Source of the DNA: Planctomycetaceae bacterium
Lineage (GTDB): Bacteria > Planctomycetota > Planctomycetia > Planctomycetales > Planctomycetaceae
Direction: 5' to 3'
Assembly (NCBI GenBank): GCA_003503535.1
Contig: DOCI01000081.1
Location: 1-5,067, forward strand
Length of the DNA: 5,067 nucleotides
Shown: in pieces, positions 1 through 4,864 of the stretch
Position numbering within the stretch: position 1 is the first letter of the stretch
How the letters are laid out: each line of letters begins with the position of its first letter
The notes under the pieces: model-generated
Seen by the model: the letters and a program-made list of their open reading frames with translations, nothing else
Database searches by the model: none
Told to the model about the DNA's origin: nothing
Position numbers and translations under genes: made by a program

Positions 1-274
1 CATGAGTCGCGGCCAGTTTCGTATTCTGGGCTCCTGTGCCAACAACCACGGGCACTCCCGCTTCGGTCAACAGACGAACCCCTTTGATCCGCTGATGATT
101 CGTCAGCAAAGGCCAGTCGCCCATCGAACCGCAATAAACCACAGCTCGCATGCCTGCTTCGATCAACTCCTGCCCTTTGCGGACGAGGGCCTCGTAGTCA
201 GGTTCTCCGCTGGTATTGCACGGGGTCATGAGAGCAGGAATACAGCCTTGAAAAACCTGAGACTCTGCAGCCAT
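1..274 (-). CDS. DapA/N-acetylneuraminate lyase family protein, N-terminal part (continues past the left edge)
   Basis: This is the start of a class I aldolase-type (beta/alpha)8-barrel enzyme of the dihydrodipicolinate synthase/N-acetylneuraminate lyase family. Family members use a Schiff-base lysine to split, condense or dehydrate/deaminate 2-oxo acids in the cytoplasm. Only 91 of about 300 residues are present. Visible family features are the first strand with PALMTPC (residues 13-19), the helix DYEALVRKGQELIEAGM (26-42), the active-site loop YCGSMGDWPLL (47-57; GTTGE in true DapA) and the third strand VPVVVGTGAQNT (74-85). The catalytic Tyr and Lys lie outside the window. The ATG at 274-272 is chosen because an AAGGAG sits 5 bases upstream. 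The GSMGD loop argues against lysine biosynthesis. I recall this loop from DapA-family proteins beside proline-racemase-like genes, where a pyrroline-4-hydroxy-2-carboxylate deaminase role is known, but that substrate is an inference. The gene is divergent from the PAS-AraC regulator. Confidence 0.88.
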   Translation of the reverse strand, partial: MAAESQVFQGCIPALMTPCNTSGEPDYEALVRKGQELIEAGMRAVVYCGSMGDWPLLTNHQRIKGVRLLTEAGVPVVVGTGAQNTKLAATH

Positions 275-279
275 GGTGA

Positions 280-285
280 CTCCTT
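280..285 (-). promoter_or_regulatory. Shine-Dalgarno sequence of the DapA-family gene
   Basis: The minus strand reads AAGGAG followed by TCACC and then ATG. This near-consensus site with 5-base spacing fixes the start codon at 274-272. It begins one base downstream of the 18-bp palindrome at 287-304, so a protein or hairpin on the palindrome could affect ribosome access. Confidence 0.75.
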
Positions 286-286
286 A

Positions 287-304
287 TTTTGCTTGCAGGC
301 AAAA
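287..304. promoter_or_regulatory. 18-bp near-perfect palindrome, candidate operator or leader hairpin
   Basis: The sequence TTTTGCTTGCAGGCAAAA pairs with itself at 8 of 9 positions, with a single T/G mismatch at 293/298. It lies directly upstream of the ribosome binding site of the DapA-family gene. A TTTAAT box (minus strand, 310-315) just beyond it resembles a -10 element and would place transcription initiation at about 303, so the palindrome would overlap the first transcribed bases. That position suits a repressor operator. The binding protein is unknown. AraC-family sites are usually direct repeats, so another regulator or an RNA hairpin is possible. Confidence 0.45.
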
Positions 305-376
305 CATGAATTAAAAAAGAAAGTGGTTTGATTTTCCGCAATCCATCCCAGAGAGTTACATTCAATGAGTGTGCCT

Positions 377-401
377 GTCATCATCTTTGAATTGTGATGA
401 C
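377..401. repeat. Inverted repeat with 7-bp arms in the divergent control region
   Basis: Two perfect 7-base arms, GTCATCA at 377-383 and TGATGAC at 395-401, are separated by 11 bases. It lies about midway between the two divergent genes, where an operator for either promoter could sit. It could bind a dimeric regulator. A repeat of this size can arise by chance in a region this long, so a regulatory role is not established. Confidence 0.3.
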
Positions 402-425
402 GAAAACGAGCAGAATCTCTCAGAG

Positions 426-431
426 TTGACA
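426..431 (+). promoter_or_regulatory. Consensus -35 box (TTGACA) upstream of the PAS-AraC gene, no clear -10
   Basis: TTGACA matches the sigma70 -35 consensus at all six positions. At the usual 16-18 bp spacing the sequence around 448-454 (CATTTGA) is a poor -10 match. A better -10-like AATAAT at 465-470 is too far away at 33 bp. The box may be part of a weak or activator-dependent promoter, or a chance match. A 6-bp inverted repeat (TTGAGA 451-456, TCTCAA 461-466) lies just downstream. Confidence 0.25.
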
Positions 432-486
432 ATATTTGATTGTACCGCATTTGAGAAGACTCTCAATAATTGATTCTTTGATAACT

Positions 487-1251
487 ATGGTTAAAAAATA
501 CAAAAATCACCACGAGAATCGACTTCAGATTCTCTATGAACACTTTCCAGCTCTTAAAATCATAGTGGAGATGTTTTCGACTCTCGACGATATCAATCTC
601 TGCATTAAAGATGTCGAGGGGCATTATCTCTACGTCAATCATGCGTTCCTTCGTAGTGTGCCTCGATTTCGTCGTGAAGAGGTTCTCGGGAAAACCGCTT
701 TTCAGATTTACAGCGAAAGCCTCGCAATCGGCTATCAGCATCAGGACCAGCAGCTGCTCTCCAGGGGAGAAAACCTGAGCGATCAACTCGAAATGATCAC
801 GAATCCCGATGGCACACTCGGCTGGTACCTCACCAACAAATATCTGCTCATCGACCAGGAAAAGCAGGTCCACGCCATCATCGGTATGTCGCGAGATTTG
901 CACGCAGTTTCGACCAAGGATCCACGTTACGCTAAGCTGGCCGTTGCCCTAAGGAAAATTCAAACCTGTTACAACGAACCGCTCCGCATTCAGGAACTGG
1001 CCGATGAAATCGGGCTCTCGATGAGCCAATTTGAACGCCTCATGCACTCGATGATTCAAATCACGCCGCGACAATACCTCACCCGGCAACGCGTCGAAGC
1101 GGCCGCTCTGTTATTGCGGAATACTGACAAAAAAGTGGTCGACATCGCCCTCGACTGCGGCTTCTCCGACCAGGCCTCCTTCAGCAAACAATTCAAAAAA
1201 ATCACCGGGCTGCCACCCTTGAGATACCGCAGTGTGAATCGTCCTGAGTAA
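487..1251 (+). CDS. PAS domain-containing AraC family transcriptional regulator
   Basis: A predicted cytoplasmic DNA-binding regulator of 254 residues. Residues about 35-140 form a PAS sensor domain, with the strand pattern CIKDVEGHYLYVNHAFL (39-55) and the closing strand HAIIGMSRDL (129-138). Residues about 152-250 form an AraC-type double helix-turn-helix. The first HTH is ELADEIGLSMSQFERLM (170-186). The second is VVDIALDCGFSDQASFSKQF (217-236), followed by the family signature TGLPPLRYR (240-248). The PAS ligand cannot be told from sequence. The gene is divergent from the DapA-family gene, the usual arrangement for a local regulator, so that gene and its operon are the likely target. The start is uncertain. 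The reading frame is open back to a TTG at 436, with other TTGs at 451 and 478. The ATG at 487 is preferred although it lacks a clear Shine-Dalgarno sequence. The domain assignment is secure; the target is inferred. Confidence 0.92.
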   Translation: MVKKYKNHHENRLQILYEHFPALKIIVEMFSTLDDINLCIKDVEGHYLYVNHAFLRSVPRFRREEVLGKTAFQIYSESLAIGYQHQDQQLLSRGENLSDQLEMITNPDGTLGWYLTNKYLLIDQEKQVHAIIGMSRDLHAVSTKDPRYAKLAVALRKIQTCYNEPLRIQELADEIGLSMSQFERLMHSMIQITPRQYLTRQRVEAAALLLRNTDKKVVDIALDCGFSDQASFSKQFKKITGLPPLRYRSVNRPE

Positions 1252-1262
1252 CTCTCATATGC

Positions 1263-1280
1263 CTGAGTGGTGCCACTCGG
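1263..1280 (+). terminator. Possible weak terminator after the PAS-AraC gene
   Basis: GAGTGG (1265-1270) and CCACTC (1273-1278) are perfect inverted arms, extended outward by one U-G and one C-G pair. The stem begins 12 bases after the stop codon. Only a broken T-rich stretch (CTTGGAATTT) follows, so intrinsic termination would be weak. Its position right after the gene is the main support. Confidence 0.35.
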
Positions 1281-1417
1281 CTTGGAATTTCAGATACCAA
1301 TGAAAATATTCAATGATTAGTCATTGCTGCTGAGTGTTCATACTTTGCACGACATTGACTTCTCATTTATATCCGAGTTCCGCGCACCAAATCCACTCTC
1401 ATTGATAACAGAAAAGC

Positions 1418-1437
1418 CATCTTCATTCTCGAAGATG
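1418..1437. repeat. Inverted repeat with 7-bp arms upstream of the methyltransferase gene
   Basis: CATCTTC (1418-1424) and GAAGATG (1431-1437) are perfect arms around a 6-base loop. The repeat ends 31 bases before the methyltransferase ATG. There is no T-run after it, so it is not a terminator. It could be an operator or a leader hairpin. A TTGATA box at 1402-1407 resembles a -35 element, but the sequence 17 bp downstream is a poor -10 and falls within this repeat. The rest of the 217-bp gap (1252-1468) shows nothing else I can support. Confidence 0.25.
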
Positions 1438-1468
1438 TCAATTACTTTAGCCTTGAGAGTCAAACGAC

Positions 1469-2020
1469 ATGAACGTTTCAAAAGCAATTGCCCGTGCACG
1501 ATTAATCCCCGGACACATGACTTCCACGGAGCTTACTCTGATGGCATCGCTGGCTGCAGACTTACCTCCCGGTTCGCGCTGGGCTGAAGTTGGAACACTC
1601 TGCGGTCGCAGTTTATTAGCCGTCGGCCTGGCAGCATCGGAGAATACTGAACTGGTCTCTGTCGATGTGAACTGGGGCAGTGAGCGTCGTGCAAATGTGA
1701 GTGCTCACGATGTCTTCCACGAACTCGCTTCCACCCGATGCGAGATATTAGCAATCCACGCATTGCGAGCCTCATCGCATCGAGCGGTGGAGACATTTCG
1801 AGATCACTGGTTCGATGTCGTTTTCATCGATGCCGCTCACGATTATGAAAGCGTCAACCAGGACATCCAACTCTGGCTACCAAAGGTGAAACCAGGCGGG
1901 CTGCTATGCGGTCACGATTTTTCCAGAGACTGGCCGGGGGTGATTCGCGCAGTGAATGAACTGTTGCCTCAACGCAAAATCCAGGAAAGCATCTGGATGT
2001 ACCGCGTGGATCCAGAGTGA
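1469..2020 (+). CDS. Class I SAM-dependent methyltransferase (Methyltransf_24 type)
   Basis: A compact 183-residue Rossmann-fold protein predicted to transfer a methyl group from S-adenosylmethionine. Motif I is WAEVGTLCGRSLLAVG (38-53), with E40, G42 and G46 forming the SAM loop. The acid at the end of strand 2 is D66 in LVSVDVNWG. The strand-4 motif is FDVVFIDAAHDYESV (115-129), followed by LPKVKPGGLLCGHDF (137-151). D121, H124, H149 and D150 match the D..H/GHD pattern of Methyltransf_24 proteins. The length fits a stand-alone catalytic domain with no substrate-recognition extension. The acceptor is unknown; relatives act on small molecules, sugars or surface glycans. Hairpins flank the gene on both sides, so it is probably transcribed alone. 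The ATG at 1469 has only a weak upstream GAGAG. Confidence 0.85.
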   Translation: MNVSKAIARARLIPGHMTSTELTLMASLAADLPPGSRWAEVGTLCGRSLLAVGLAASENTELVSVDVNWGSERRANVSAHDVFHELASTRCEILAIHALRASSHRAVETFRDHWFDVVFIDAAHDYESVNQDIQLWLPKVKPGGLLCGHDFSRDWPGVIRAVNELLPQRKIQESIWMYRVDPE

Positions 2021-2041
2021 GGTACCTGAATGTCACGGTGT

Positions 2042-2060
2042 TCTCATTGATGAGATTTTT
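2042..2060 (+). terminator. Possible intrinsic terminator after the methyltransferase gene
   Basis: TCTCAT (2042-2047) and ATGAGA (2050-2055) are perfect arms, read in RNA as a 5-bp stem with a 4-base loop, followed at once by TTTTT (2056-2060). It starts 21 bases after the stop codon. The stem is short and AT-rich, so it would be weak, but the position and T-run fit a terminator separating this gene from the sulfotransferase. Confidence 0.42.
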
Positions 2061-2155
2061 ACGGCCTGATTCAAGCTCGAAAATTTCTATTTTTTGATTG
2101 TCTCCATTGAGTTACAATCCATTCTGATTCTGCAGATTATGGATTCGATAAACTC

Positions 2156-2161
2156 AAGGAG
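2156..2161 (+). promoter_or_regulatory. Shine-Dalgarno sequence of the sulfotransferase gene
   Basis: AAGGAG lies 8 bases upstream of the ATG at 2170 and fixes that start. The 109 bases between the terminator and this site contain a -10-like TACAAT (2113-2118) without a well-spaced -35. The promoter of this unit therefore cannot be placed with confidence. Confidence 0.75.
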
Positions 2162-2169
2162 ACGCAGGG

Positions 2170-2778
2170 ATGGTTATCTCTCCGAAATATCAATATGCCT
2201 TTGTAAGCACTGTTAAAGGGGGAACGAATTCTTTGTACGATGTGCTCACCACACATTACGAAGGAGTTCGATACGGCGATTTTCATTGCAACGATGTCCA
2301 TGAAATCCCGAAAACCTGGCTGATCTTTTCGACCTGCCGAAACCCGTATGTGAGGGCCGTTTCGATCTGGTGGAGCACTTGTATGCGTGGTAAGGATCGC
2401 TATCAGTTTCGTCAGCTTTGCAGCAACCCCGACTCCTTTGAAGAATTCGCCGAATGGGCCGCTGCTGTACAGCCAGAATTGCAATCGATGGGTGATTCCC
2501 AACGTCAGCTCCTGATGACTCAATCGGCCAGACACGGGGAGATCAAGTTTGATCAGATTCTCCGTATGGAACACCTCAAAGCTGATTTTGAAGCCCTTCC
2601 TTTTGTGCAATCTCACAATCGAGAACTGCCGCAGTTGAACCCTACGGTCGGACAACGCCTCTCAGCAGAAAATTATCTGACCGAACGTGCCATCGCAGCC
2701 GTCCAAAACTGGATGAATGACGATTTTGATCGCTACGGCTATTCGCGTGAGGTGTCGCTGGAAACGAGCCTTGGATAA
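2170..2778 (+). CDS. Sulfotransferase family protein (Sulfotransfer_2-like)
   Basis: A 202-residue protein predicted to move sulfate from PAPS to a hydroxyl or amine, typically on a carbohydrate. The phosphosulfate-binding loop is [16 protein letters not shown] (11-26), with K16 and the G-T/N-S turn taking the place of the family's PKxGTTSL. The 3'-phosphate site is [16 protein letters not shown] (53-68), where R57 and S65 match the RNPYxRxVS signature. [13 protein letters not shown] (131-143) matches the usual RYE-L--DF segment, and [11 protein letters not shown] (181-191) matches the family C-terminal end (Y--DF---GY). No signal peptide or membrane anchor is visible, so it is probably cytoplasmic. 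It is at the short end for the family. A transporter gene follows after 5 bp, so the two are probably co-transcribed. A sulfatase lies 2 kb away, but no shared substrate is shown. Confidence 0.82.
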   Translation: MVISPKYQYAFVSTVKGGTNSLYDVLTTHYEGVRYGDFHCNDVHEIPKTWLIFSTCRNPYVRAVSIWWSTCMRGKDRYQFRQLCSNPDSFEEFAEWAAAVQPELQSMGDSQRQLLMTQSARHGEIKFDQILRMEHLKADFEALPFVQSHNRELPQLNPTVGQRLSAENYLTERAIAAVQNWMNDDFDRYGYSREVSLETSLG

Positions 2779-2783
2779 TCACA

Positions 2784-3425
2784 ATGAAAGATCGAGCGAT
2801 CAAGTGGAATCGAGTTCGTCGTTACGCATTGGCACTCTCATTATTTACAGTTGTGTATAATTTGGTCGAAGCGGGGATTGCAATTGCTGGTGCAAATTGG
2901 AGTCACTCATTGACGCTCTTTGGATTTGGACTCGATAGCCTTCTGGAGTCCAGCAGCGGTTGTATTATGATCTGGCGATTCTGGAAGGATCATTCGGTGA
3001 ATGATCTTACAGTCTTTGAAAAATTTGAACAGAGGGCGACTCATTTAATCGCTTACACATTTTTTCTGTTAGGATCGTATATTTTAATAGATGCGAGCCT
3101 GGCTCTTTACTGGAAGAAAACACCCGAAGTCAGCCTGACGGGTATCATTCTGGCAATTGCTTCTTTGATCGTGATGCCGATTCTGTTTCACTTGAAATAT
3201 CAACTTGGAAAGCAAATCGAGAGCCGAAGTCTAATTGCAGACTCCAAGGAAACGCTCGCTTGCGTTATGCTCTCGGCTGCGATGCTGCTGGGCCTTGGAG
3301 CGCATGCTCTTTGGGAAATCTGGTGGATCGATTCTGTTACTGCTATTGTGATCTCAGGCTTTCTGCTACACGAAGGATATGAAATGCTCGAAGGGGAGTG
3401 TGGGGCCTCCGAGCATTGCCATTGA
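2784..3425 (+). CDS. Minimal cation diffusion facilitator (CDF) family transporter
   Basis: A 213-residue inner-membrane protein with six predicted helices: about 12-36, 41-65, 86-108, 116-136, 155-176 and 180-197. The helix-2 motif GFGLDSLLESSSG (47-59) aligns with the LIDSLVD metal site of YiiP, giving D51 and E55. The helix-5 motif ADSKETLACVML (152-163) aligns with ADMLHYQSDVM, giving E156 and C160 where YiiP has His and Asp. The predicted site is therefore D-E/E-C, and the metal cannot be assumed to be zinc. The cytoplasmic C-terminal domain of typical ~300-residue CDF proteins is absent. The protein instead ends soon after helix 6 in a short tail, GECGASEHCH. The ATG lies 5 bp after the sulfotransferase stop with only a weak ribosome site, suggesting translational coupling. 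Three sampled 60-base lines have 35-38% GC, below the neighbours. Export of a divalent metal is inferred. Confidence 0.8.
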   Translation: MKDRAIKWNRVRRYALALSLFTVVYNLVEAGIAIAGANWSHSLTLFGFGLDSLLESSSGCIMIWRFWKDHSVNDLTVFEKFEQRATHLIAYTFFLLGSYILIDASLALYWKKTPEVSLTGIILAIASLIVMPILFHLKYQLGKQIESRSLIADSKETLACVMLSAAMLLGLGAHALWEIWWIDSVTAIVISGFLLHEGYEMLEGECGASEHCH

Positions 3426-3450
3426 TGCTTTCACAGTGTATTGCAGCGTA

Positions 3451-4764
3451 TTATGCCGAGGTCATCTGCATTTCCTCGATGTCCGAGGGTGGCAGCACTA
3501 CGCCCATCTTTTCGAAAATCTCTTCCAGCCCCGGTTTGAAGACATCTCCCATCAGAATATCGGTCATGTGATTGCGACACTCGGGGAATTCCATGAAGAA
3601 CTTTGCAAAGCTGAAGTCTGGAGCATAGAATGCATAAACCAGCTTTTTGAAGTTTTCTAATCCACTGATATACTCCTCGTTCCAACGACCGAGTTGTTTT
3701 GGCGAAAGATCGTTCATCTTGTAACCATCGATAATCGCATCGGCGGCCATCTCTCCGGATACCATTGCCAGTAAGACACCCGAAGAATAAACCGGATCGA
3801 CAAATCCGAAGGCGTCGCCAATCATCACCCAGCCTTCGCCAACTGTTTGAGTGGCTCGGTAGGAAAAATCTTTTGTCGTTTTGAAATCGCCAAATTGAGT
3901 GGAGGGTTCAAGTCGACGTTGCATCTCCGGGCACTTGGAAAGTTCCCGGGCAAAGATGTCGGCTGGTTTCAAACTGGAATCGCCAAACATGTAGTTCATG
4001 CTGCCCGTGCAGCCGACACTGACAATGTTGTTTGAGAGTGGAATGTACCAGAACCAGGACTTCTTGCCTTCTGTCTGCATGATGAGAGTCGCTCCCTCAT
4101 CGCGACCTTCATCCCGTATGGCATTCTCGAAGTAACCCCAGAGGGTCCCCTTTTTGAGTAAGGGATCTGATTTTTTCACGCCCAGCCTGTTGGCGATCAT
4201 TGCCGATTGCCCTGATGCATCAATGACAATTTCGGAAGCGATTTCCAGGACCTGATCTTCACCTGCGTCGTTTTTCAGTTTCACTTTCACGCCAACAGCG
4301 CGTTTGTCATCGAACAGCACGTCCATGACATGAGCGTTTGTCCGAACAACCGTCCCATTCTCAACAGCTTTTTCCAGAAGAATAGAATCGAAGTTCCCCC
4401 GTTCGACCTGCCAGGTCTGGGAGGATTCGTGGGGAATGTATTCGTCAAAGTAAAAAGGACGTGTGACTTTGCCCATCTCAGTAACGAACTGAACGCTGTA
4501 TTTTTTCGGGAAGGCTGAATTTTTCATCCGATCGAGTAGATTCAACCGCTGTAAGGTTGGATAGCACTTCGGCAAGAGTGATTCACCGACATGGAAACGA
4601 GGTGTCAAACCGCGTTCCAGCAAAACAACTTTTTTACCAGCTTGAGCCAGTAACGCGGCACATGTTGCTCCTGCAGGGCCACCACCGAGAACAACGATGT
4701 CGTAGTGATCTTCGACAGCAGTATTTTTATAAGGGCAGTTCGTACTGGGTGAAACTTGAATCAT
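3451..4764 (-). CDS. FAD-dependent halogenase-like monooxygenase (tryptophan/phenol halogenase superfamily)
   Basis: A 437-residue flavoprotein of the single-component-monooxygenase fold. FAD is bound by YDIVVLGGGPAGATCAALLA (21-40), with G27, G29 and G32, and by E50 at the end of strand 2. HVGESLLPKCYP (58-69) and FPKKYSVQF (85-93) match the phenolic-halogenase branch; K87 or K88 sits where the catalytic lysine is expected. WFWYIP (237-242) fits the WxWxIP halogenase motif. GDAFGFVDPVYSSGV (316-330) matches the second FAD/active-site motif, FIDPLxSxG in RebH/PrnA-type enzymes. Such enzymes take FADH2 from a separate reductase and chlorinate or brominate aromatic substrates; none of those partners is in the window. 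An alkene or aromatic oxidase is a possible alternative. A TTG at 4818 would add 18 residues but lies at the predicted transcription start, so ATG 4764 is preferred. The gene converges on the transporter with 25 bp between stops and no clear terminator. Confidence 0.82.
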   Translation of the reverse strand: MIQVSPSTNCPYKNTAVEDHYDIVVLGGGPAGATCAALLAQAGKKVVLLERGLTPRFHVGESLLPKCYPTLQRLNLLDRMKNSAFPKKYSVQFVTEMGKVTRPFYFDEYIPHESSQTWQVERGNFDSILLEKAVENGTVVRTNAHVMDVLFDDKRAVGVKVKLKNDAGEDQVLEIASEIVIDASGQSAMIANRLGVKKSDPLLKKGTLWGYFENAIRDEGRDEGATLIMQTEGKKSWFWYIPLSNNIVSVGCTGSMNYMFGDSSLKPADIFARELSKCPEMQRRLEPSTQFGDFKTTKDFSYRATQTVGEGWVMIGDAFGFVDPVYSSGVLLAMVSGEMAADAIIDGYKMNDLSPKQLGRWNEEYISGLENFKKLVYAFYAPDFSFAKFFMEFPECRNHMTDILMGDVFKPGLEEIFEKMGVVLPPSDIEEMQMTSA

Positions 4765-4826
4765 AACATTTACCTGCTGATGTATTCCTATGTGAAGTGC
4801 ATCGCTGATTCGACACAACTTATTTC

Positions 4827-4855
4827 ATTTTATGTCAGAGAGCGGACCGATCCAA
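4827..4855 (-). promoter_or_regulatory. Predicted sigma70-type promoter of the halogenase-like gene
   Basis: On the minus strand a TTGGAT box (4850-4855, 4 of 6 consensus bases) is followed by exactly 17 bases and TAAAAT (4827-4832, 5 of 6). Transcription would start near 4820 and give a leader of about 55 bases to the ATG at 4764. A partial ribosome site (AGCAGG, 4773-4778) lies 8 bases before that ATG. I see no terminator after the upstream sulfatase, so readthrough is also possible. Confidence 0.5.
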
Positions 4856-4864
4856 GTATTTTTT

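Noticed and set aside
2..331. A 109-codon plus-strand open frame at the left edge
   Set aside because: The opposite strand encodes a clear DapA-family N-terminus with a Shine-Dalgarno sequence; the plus frame has no recognisable motifs.
463..903. A 146-codon open frame on the minus strand opposite the PAS-AraC gene
   Set aside because: It is antisense to a clear PAS domain and has no family features of its own.
1311..1326. Inverted repeat CAATGA-TTAG-TCATTG considered as a terminator or operator
   Set aside because: The arms are 6 bp, about what chance gives in gaps of this size, and no T-run follows on either side.
1324..1587. A possible small gene of 87 codons before the methyltransferase
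   Set aside because: It starts at a non-ATG codon, has no ribosome site, and runs out of frame into the well-supported methyltransferase gene.
2094..2118. TTGATT (2094-2099) and TACAAT (2113-2118) as a promoter for the sulfotransferase
   Set aside because: The spacing is only 13 bp, too short for a sigma70 promoter, and no better -35 lies 16-18 bp upstream of TACAAT.
2137..2655. A 172-codon open frame on the minus strand opposite the sulfotransferase
   Set aside because: It lies almost wholly antisense to a gene with clear PAPS-binding motifs, shows no recognisable domain, and is explained by codon bias of the real gene.
3379..3685. Overlapping open frames on both strands across the transporter/halogenase junction
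   Set aside because: Both are shadows of the real genes; neither has domain features or its own translation signals.
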